Assembly (NCBI RefSeq): GCF_001500025.1 | Contig: NZ_LQIW01000004.1 | Span: 110,408-174,407, forward strand | Source: Mycobacterium sp. IS-1590 | Lineage (GTDB): Bacteria; Actinomycetota; Actinomycetes; Mycobacteriales; Mycobacteriaceae | Direction of reading: 5' to 3' | DNA: 64,000 nt | In this document: piece by piece, positions 59,120 through 64,000 of the stretch | Numbering within the stretch: the stretch's first letter is position 1 | Layout: every line of letters begins with the position of its first letter | Made by a program: the position numbers and the translations under genes | The notes under the pieces: generated by a model | Databases searched by the model: none | The model's input: the letters and a program-made list of their open reading frames with translations, nothing else | What the model was told of the DNA's origin: nothing

Positions 59120-59953
59120 TCACGACTGCTCGTGTCGTCGACGTGGCCACACCCCGGAGCGAAGAAAGCGCCGATTTCTCAACAATGGCGCGGTGGACAG
59201 CCGCTCCCTCCACCGGGTGGCATGGCCCGTCGGCATCGCGGCGACAACGTCGGCGGCCCTGGTCTGGGGCAACGCTCGCAATATCCGTTCAGCGTCGACG
59301 GGGTGGCTGGCCTGGATGATGTCGGCGGCCTCCGTGGCTTCCTTCGTACCGAGAACGTCGACCGCAGAAGCGGTGTCGAGACGCGCTACGAGTGCCGCCA
59401 GGCCGCGGGAATCCAATAGGTGAATCGCCGACCGGGGCGTGCTCAACGCAACGGCATGGCCCCGGTCGGAGGTCAGGTGCAGGTCTGTCCATGCGACGGC
59501 GTCACTTGATAGTCGTCTGGACAGCCAGCCAAGGCCTAGGCGACGCAACACGGCATCAAACCCGACCTCGACACCCACGACCTCCAGCCGGCCGTCACGT
59601 CGACGGGCGAGCACTACATCGGCCACACGTGTGAGTCGCTGCCCGGTGATGTCGACGATCTGTGTATCGAGAACGTCTCGCACCAACAGGATTTCATCGT
59701 CTGCCAAAGGCCCGGCAGCGGCAAGCGAAGGTTCCCCGTCGGTGTTGAGCTGAATGTGCTGTGGGTGAGCGAAATTGGCGGTGTGGCACGGTACAAGCAC
59801 ATCGGCTCCTCGCCGCCGGGACACCACGAGGTGTTCTGCGAGGGGCAGCCCGGCATCGCCGTTCGGGCGGGCAGTCACGTCGGCGATGCGGCCGATCGCG
59901 CAGCCATCGGGGCCGAAGACCTCACGACGTACGATTCTGCTGAGCAGCAACAC
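59120..59953 (-). CDS. PRC-barrel and MgtE N-domain protein
   Basis: A 277-residue soluble protein. PRC-barrel-like segments lie in the first half (LLLSRIVRREVFGPDGCAIGRIADV near 1-30 and IVDITGQRLTRVADVVLARR near 95-115), and a MgtE intracellular N-domain in the second half (LAALVARLDTASAVDVLGTKEATEAADIIQ, then AERILRALPQTRAADVVAAM). The MgtE N-domain senses Mg2+ in MgtE channels. Here it is separate and adjacent to an NRAMP transporter, so it may gate or regulate it. The start is GTG at 59953. Confidence 0.85.
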   Translation of the reverse strand: MLLLSRIVRREVFGPDGCAIGRIADVTARPNGDAGLPLAEHLVVSRRRGADVLVPCHTANFAHPQHIQLNTDGEPSLAAAGPLADDEILLVRDVLDTQIVDITGQRLTRVADVVLARRRDGRLEVVGVEVGFDAVLRRLGLGWLSRRLSSDAVAWTDLHLTSDRGHAVALSTPRSAIHLLDSRGLAALVARLDTASAVDVLGTKEATEAADIIQASHPVDAERILRALPQTRAADVVAAMPTGHATRWRERLSTAPLLRNRRFLRSGVWPRRRHEQS

Positions 59954-59991
59954 GTCAGCGGCGCACCTCGAGCATCAACAAAGACCGCGCT

Positions 59992-60360
59992 TCAGCCCGC
60001 GGCCCAGGTTTTGGCCTGCTCCAGCTCGTCGAGGCCGAAGAGCGCCATCTCACCGGGAACCATCCAGGCCAGTGCGTGCAGTGTATGGACAACCCACTCC
60101 TTATCGGTGACCACTGCGATCCGTTTGAAGGCCGAATGATGACTTATCAATGCGCCGAAGCCCAGTTTGAGATCCTCGACGAGCCCACCGGGTCCGAATC
60201 CCTCGTAGGTGGGCGCGATGATCTCGACGATGCGCACCTCGTCACCCTGCAACCTCTGTTCCATTTCGGGCTTGAAGTCCCGTAGATCCTCACCGCTCAA
60301 CCGGCCGGACACCCGGAAGCCGATCACACCATCGGGCATGTTCGGCAGCACTTCGATCAT
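59992..60360 (-). CDS. STAS/SEC14-domain protein (SpoIIAA-like)
   Basis: A 122-residue protein of the SpoIIAA-like family (PF11964 type): GVIGFRVSGRLSGEDLRDFKPEME, RIVEIIAPTYEGFGPGG, ISHHSAFKRIAVVTDKEWV and the end FGLDELEQAKTW. The fold suits a small regulatory or lipid-binding role. The ATG at 60360 overlaps the ppsA stop as ATGA, so it is made with PEP synthase and could modulate it. Function unproven. Confidence 0.85.
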   Translation of the reverse strand: MIEVLPNMPDGVIGFRVSGRLSGEDLRDFKPEMEQRLQGDEVRIVEIIAPTYEGFGPGGLVEDLKLGFGALISHHSAFKRIAVVTDKEWVVHTLHALAWMVPGEMALFGLDELEQAKTWAAG

Positions 60361-62690
60361 CGAACGGTCTCCTCTCGGCGAAGTGACTCTGTCCGATTCG
60401 AGCCACCGCTGCGTGCCGTCAGCATCGACTCCAGCATGAGCCGGCGCTCGGCGGCCGCGACGGTGCGCCGCGCCGCGGTGACCGCATCCGGGTTGACCGA
60501 CACCGAGGTGATACCCATCCGCACCAGATGCTCGGCGAAGGCAGGCTTTGTCGACGGCGCCTGACCGCACAACGACGAGGTGATGCCGAATTTGCGTGCG
60601 ATGCCGACGATTTGGCCGATAGCGTCGAGGACAGCCGGATCGGACTCGTCGAAAAGCTCTGCGCAGATGTCGGAGTCGCGGTCGACGCCGAGCGTCAACT
60701 GGGTGAGATCGTTGCTGCCGATCGACACGCCGTCGATGCCCATGCCGATGTACTCCGGAAGCCAGTGCACGACCGAGGGTACCTCCGCCATCACCCATCG
60801 ATGCAAACCCCGCTGGTGGCCGAGGGGGCTGGAGTCGACGAGGGCGAGGCACTCCTCGAGTTCCCACCGCGTCCGCACGAACGGGATCATCAGGTGCAGG
60901 TTCGGGGATTGTTCGCGGATGCGCGCCAACGCCAGGAGTTCGAGGGCGAACAGGTCGGGTTCTTTGACGTAGCGGTAGCAGCCGCGGTAGCCGATCATCG
61001 GGTTGTGTTCCACCGGCTCGTACGATTCGCCGCCGACGAGGCCGCGGAACTCGTTACTGCGGAAGTCGGTTGCCCGGTAGACGACGGGACGCGGTGCGAA
61101 GGCGGCAGCGATGCGGCCCACCGATTCCACCATCTTCTCGACCAAGCTGTCCTGTTCGCCGCGGGCGATGAGATCACGCGGATGACGACCTCCGAGCGCT
61201 TCGGTGAGCATGAACTCGGCCCGCAGCAACCCCACACCGTCGACGTTCTGCGCGGCGACGGCCTCGGCGTTGTCGGGCATCGCCATGTTGACGTAGATCT
61301 TGGTGCCGGTCACCTCTTCAGCCGCTGCCGACACCACTTGAGGCTGCGCAGTGACGGTCACTGCGGGGCCGGCATCGACACGGCCGGCGAGGACGCGACC
61401 GTGGGTTCCGTCGACGGTGACGGTCGTTCCGTCGTGGAGATCCTTTGTCGCGCTGCGTGCCCCGACGATGCACGGCACCCCGAGCTCGCGAGCGACGATC
61501 GCGGCGTGACAGGTCATGCCGCCGGTATCGGTGACCAGTGCCGCCGCCCGCCGAATGGTCGGCAGCCAATCGGGATTGGTCATCTGGGCGACGAGGATCT
61601 CGCCCTCGAGCAGCCGATGCCCCTCATCGGGGGTGTCGAGCACACGGACCTTGCCGACCGCGGTTCCGGGCGCCGCGGCCAGACCGCGGGCGAGCACGGC
61701 ATGCTTCTCCGACGACGGCGCCGCGGTGTGCTTCAACGTGGTGATGGGGCGCGCCTGCACCAGAAAAGTCTGGCCGTTCTCGATCGCCCATTCGGTGTCC
61801 TGCGGGCAACCGTTGTGCCGCTCGGTCGCTATCGCGAGGCCGGCGATAGCGCGCAGTTCGTCGTCATCGAGCACCCGGGCGTCGGCCTGCGCCTCGTCGA
61901 GGTCGACGTTGGTGTCGTTCCCATCGGGACCGCGCACGATCTTGAAGGCCTTGTGGCCCAACCGGATATCGAGGACGTCAAGGCTGTCTTTGGCGATGAT
62001 GTAGGTGTCGGGCTCCACCATCCCCGAGACCACGACCTCACCCAGACCGAAGGCGCCCTCGATGACAACTCGGTCCTCGGCGCCGTTACTGGGGTCGGCG
62101 GTGAACGCCACACCGGCCTTGTCCGAGTTCACCATCCGTTGCACGACGACCGCCATCGCCGGGTCGGCGGTGAAGTCTCGGCTGGCGCGGTAGGTGACGA
62201 CTCGCGGGCTGAACAGCGACATCCAACAGCGCAGGACGGCGCCGACGAGCGCCTCGCGACCGCTGACGTTGGTGATCGTGGCGTTCATGCCGGCGAAAGA
62301 CGCGTCTCGGCCGTCCTCCCCGGTCGCCGACGAGCGGACCGCCACGACGGCGTCACGGCCGAGGCGGTCATAGAACGCGAGGATCCGGTCGCGAACGTCG
62401 TCGGACACACCGGCCTTGTTCACCAGAGCCTGCATCCGCTCGCACATCTCGGAGAGCCTGGCGGTGTCGGCGGCGTTGGTCATCGCTTCGCGGTGAAGCG
62501 CCGACAGTTCGGTGTCGACACCGGCCGCTCGCATCGAATCCCGATAGCAGTCGCGGAGCAGGACGAAGCCGGGTGGGACAGGCAACTTCGCCGCCACGAG
62601 TTCCCCCATGTTTGCGCCTTTACCGCCGGCTTCCTCGGCGTCGGCGATTCGCAGTGTCGAGATGTCGCGGACGTAGTCGTCGATGGTCAT
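60357..62690 (-). CDS. ppsA: Phosphoenolpyruvate synthase
   Basis: A 777-residue enzyme that converts pyruvate, ATP and water to PEP, AMP and phosphate. The N-terminal ATP-grasp domain has GGKGANMGEL and VRSSATGEDGRDASFAGMN. The phospho-His domain is GGMTCHAAIVARELGVPCIVG. The C-terminal TIM barrel has VGLLRAEFML, NPMIGYRGCYRY, SIGSNDLTQLTLGVDRDS and catalytic Cys in SLCGQAPST. ATG at 62690 gives the family start. It is divergent from the otsB1-like gene across a good DosR box, and first gene of ppsA-STAS-MgtE/PRC-NRAMP. Confidence 0.94.
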   Translation of the reverse strand: MTIDDYVRDISTLRIADAEEAGGKGANMGELVAAKLPVPPGFVLLRDCYRDSMRAAGVDTELSALHREAMTNAADTARLSEMCERMQALVNKAGVSDDVRDRILAFYDRLGRDAVVAVRSSATGEDGRDASFAGMNATITNVSGREALVGAVLRCWMSLFSPRVVTYRASRDFTADPAMAVVVQRMVNSDKAGVAFTADPSNGAEDRVVIEGAFGLGEVVVSGMVEPDTYIIAKDSLDVLDIRLGHKAFKIVRGPDGNDTNVDLDEAQADARVLDDDELRAIAGLAIATERHNGCPQDTEWAIENGQTFLVQARPITTLKHTAAPSSEKHAVLARGLAAAPGTAVGKVRVLDTPDEGHRLLEGEILVAQMTNPDWLPTIRRAAALVTDTGGMTCHAAIVARELGVPCIVGARSATKDLHDGTTVTVDGTHGRVLAGRVDAGPAVTVTAQPQVVSAAAEEVTGTKIYVNMAMPDNAEAVAAQNVDGVGLLRAEFMLTEALGGRHPRDLIARGEQDSLVEKMVESVGRIAAAFAPRPVVYRATDFRSNEFRGLVGGESYEPVEHNPMIGYRGCYRYVKEPDLFALELLALARIREQSPNLHLMIPFVRTRWELEECLALVDSSPLGHQRGLHRWVMAEVPSVVHWLPEYIGMGIDGVSIGSNDLTQLTLGVDRDSDICAELFDESDPAVLDAIGQIVGIARKFGITSSLCGQAPSTKPAFAEHLVRMGITSVSVNPDAVTAARRTVAAAERRLMLESMLTARSGGSNRTESLRREETVR

Positions 62691-62767
62691 GCGGACAGCC
62701 TCGCGCGGTGGGATCGCCCGGCGTAGCGTCCGAGGGCCGTACCCGATGGGCTGAGGGTCATCGACTC

Positions 62768-62787
62768 GTAGGGCCGAAAGTCCCTGA
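62768..62787. promoter_or_regulatory. Candidate DosR box between ppsA and the otsB1-like gene
   Basis: GTAGGGCCGAAAGTCCCTGA matches the DosR consensus at 14 of 20 positions, with an intact AAAGTCCC half. This is the best match in the window. It lies 78 bp from the ppsA ATG and 65 bp from the otsB1-like ATG and could serve either. Confidence 0.6.
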
Positions 62788-62851
62788 AGGGCTCTCCGGG
62801 GCGATTCTCGATGACTTCCTGCCCTACCGGTGCGCCGCGCCGAGCAGTCAG

Positions 62852-64000
62852 ATGGGTGACGTGAAGACACCGGTGACCATTGACCCGCGTTTGTACGATG
62901 CCGCTCTGTTCGGTCTCGACAGCCTCGTCAGCGGAGCCGCGTCGACGGTCACGCTGGCCAAGAAGCTGAATGACGCGGGGATCGGGACGGCCCTCTACTC
63001 CACGAGTCGAAGCCGCGACCACGCCACACCCTTCGGGGATCTGGAGGATCTGTTCACCGTCGGCGTCGACGGCGTCGTCGCAGAGGCGCTCGGCTCACCC
63101 GAACAGCTCCATCCCGCAGTCCTGCTGGAAGCCAGCGCCGGCCTCGGCGTGGCACCTGAGCGCTCGGTGGTCTTCGAAGGCAGCGAACTCGGCGTGCGGG
63201 TCGCGCGGCAAGGCGGCTTCGCACTGGTCGTGGGTGTCGCGCCGGCCGGATCCCATGAGGTCCTGTTGTCCAGTGGCGCCGACGTCGTGGTGTCGGACGT
63301 GGACGAGGTGTCCGTGCGCTCCGGGGACAGGCGCATCTCGGACCTGCCGAATGCCCTCGACACCTACGGTCAGCTGATCACCGCCATCGACGGCAGGCGG
63401 CCGGTCGTGTGCCTCGACTTCGACGGCACCCTGTCGGAGATCGTCTCCGATCCCGACGTCGCCGTCCCGGTCGAGGGTGCCGCCGAGGCGTTGGCGGCGA
63501 TGGCGCAGCAGTGTCCGGTGGCCATACTCAGTGGGCGCGATCTCGCCGATATCCGCGTGCGCGTCGGTGTTCCGGGCGTTTGGTACGCCGGCTCACACGG
63601 ATTCGAGATGGTGGGGCCCGACGGCACGGAGTATCGCAACCACGACGCCGCGGCGGCGGTCCCCGCGCTGCAACAGGCCGCCGAGGGGCTATCGGACCGA
63701 TTGGGTTCGATTCCCGGTGTGTACGTCGAGCGCAAGCGCTATGCCATCGCGGTGCACTACCGCAACGCTTCTGAGGACTGCGTGGCCGAGATCGTCGCCA
63801 CCACCCACGAGTACGGCACCCGCTTGGGCCTCCGCGTGACGACGGGGCGCAAGGTGGTCGAACTGCGCCCCGACATCGATTGGGACAAGGGTTCGGCGCT
63901 GAAGTGGATACAAGACCAACTGTCGTCGGACAGCCGTTTGATCCCGATCTACATCGGCGACGACCTGACCGACGAGGACGCCTTTGACGCGCTTCGGGCA
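62852..64000 (+). CDS. otsB1: Trehalose-6-phosphate phosphatase, OtsB1-like (truncated by window edge)
   Basis: At least 383 codons, open to the window end. The N-terminal ~170 residues are a reduced HAD-like domain (DPRLYDAALFGLDSLVSGA, VFEGSELGVRVARQGGFALV, SSGADVVVSDVDEV). The OtsB phosphatase domain follows, with VVCLDFDGTLSEIVSDP (motif I), AILSGRDLADI, SHGFEMVGPDG, VHYRN and GRKVVELRPDIDWDKG, and YIGDDLTDEDAFD (motif IV). This order matches the start of the long M. tuberculosis OtsB1 (Rv2006), which continues into a GH65 domain; whether that follows here is outside the window. Neighbours of Rv2004c/Rv2005c type support the call. ATG at 62852; GTG at 62861 is an alternative. Confidence 0.88.
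   Translation, partial: MGDVKTPVTIDPRLYDAALFGLDSLVSGAASTVTLAKKLNDAGIGTALYSTSRSRDHATPFGDLEDLFTVGVDGVVAEALGSPEQLHPAVLLEASAGLGVAPERSVVFEGSELGVRVARQGGFALVVGVAPAGSHEVLLSSGADVVVSDVDEVSVRSGDRRISDLPNALDTYGQLITAIDGRRPVVCLDFDGTLSEIVSDPDVAVPVEGAAEALAAMAQQCPVAILSGRDLADIRVRVGVPGVWYAGSHGFEMVGPDGTEYRNHDAAAAVPALQQAAEGLSDRLGSIPGVYVERKRYAIAVHYRNASEDCVAEIVATTHEYGTRLGLRVTTGRKVVELRPDIDWDKGSALKWIQDQLSSDSRLIPIYIGDDLTDEDAFDALRA

Noticed and set aside
60528..62726. 732-codon open frame antisense to ppsA
   Set aside because: High GC leaves long antisense frames open. The translation is Arg/Asp/Val-rich low complexity, while the minus strand carries complete PEP-synthase motifs.

Overview
The window is high-GC actinobacterial DNA and almost certainly comes from a rapid-growing Mycobacterium (Mycolicibacterium). 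Evidence: a PE-PPE-domain protein, Lpq-type lipoproteins, an RpfB resuscitation factor, a cutinase, a WS/DGAT triacylglycerol synthase, many start codons with no leader, and a gene order I recognise from memory as M. tuberculosis Rv1000c-Rv1026: alkB-like, arcA, pmt, rsmI, pabB, metS, tatD, rpfB, ksgA, ispE, pks16, pth, rplY, lpqT, prsA, glmU, tRNA-Gln, tetR, mfd, mazG, lpqU, eno, ftsB-like, DUF501, ppx.

Layout. 1-3.3 kb: end of a PE-PPE protein, a small secreted protein, two DUF5642-like lipoproteins and an AlkB-like dioxygenase. 3.3-5.0 kb: divergent soxR and arginine deiminase around a SoxR-type palindrome. 5.08-6.09 kb: a DUF559 endonuclease-fold gene bracketed by two same-orientation copies of a roughly 65-bp hairpin element, a possible undescribed mobile or selfish module. 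6.1-9.7 kb: pmt, rsmI, pabB. 9.7-14.1 kb: two tandem paralogous operons (NDH-2-like flavoprotein plus ECF41 sigma factor), the upstream one preceded by a perfect CRP-type palindrome. 14.1-23.9 kb: gdhA, metS, tatD, rpfB-ksgA (ksgA appears to start at CTG), an antisense Ser/Thr kinase, ispE and the acyl-AMP ligase pks16. 24-31.4 kb: accessory block with a DrrAB-like ABC exporter, a phosphotransferase, an alpha/beta hydrolase with a TetR regulator, a ferritin-like hydrolase, a DUF7064-like protein and a cutinase. 31.4-48.5 kb: housekeeping core, interrupted by arsC, an SDR and a secreted protein made of 19 [N/D]-x-P-x-V pentapeptides.

48.5 kb to the end is a hypoxia/dormancy island of the DosR (DevR) type: three Acg-family nitroreductases, three universal stress proteins or stress-linked ATPases of the Rv2004c/Rv2005c kind, devR without an adjacent devS, a Tgs-type acyltransferase, an apparent operon ppsA-STAS-(PRC/MgtE-N)-NRAMP, and the start of an OtsB1-like trehalose phosphatase. 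Candidate DosR boxes lie in the main intergenic regions. At three of them the box centre is 42-44 nt from the start codon, as expected for leaderless DosR promoters. The only gene-free stretch longer than 300 bp is 21864-22264, which holds a probable promoter for pks16.

All functional calls rest on reading the translated sequence and on remembered family features. No database search was possible.
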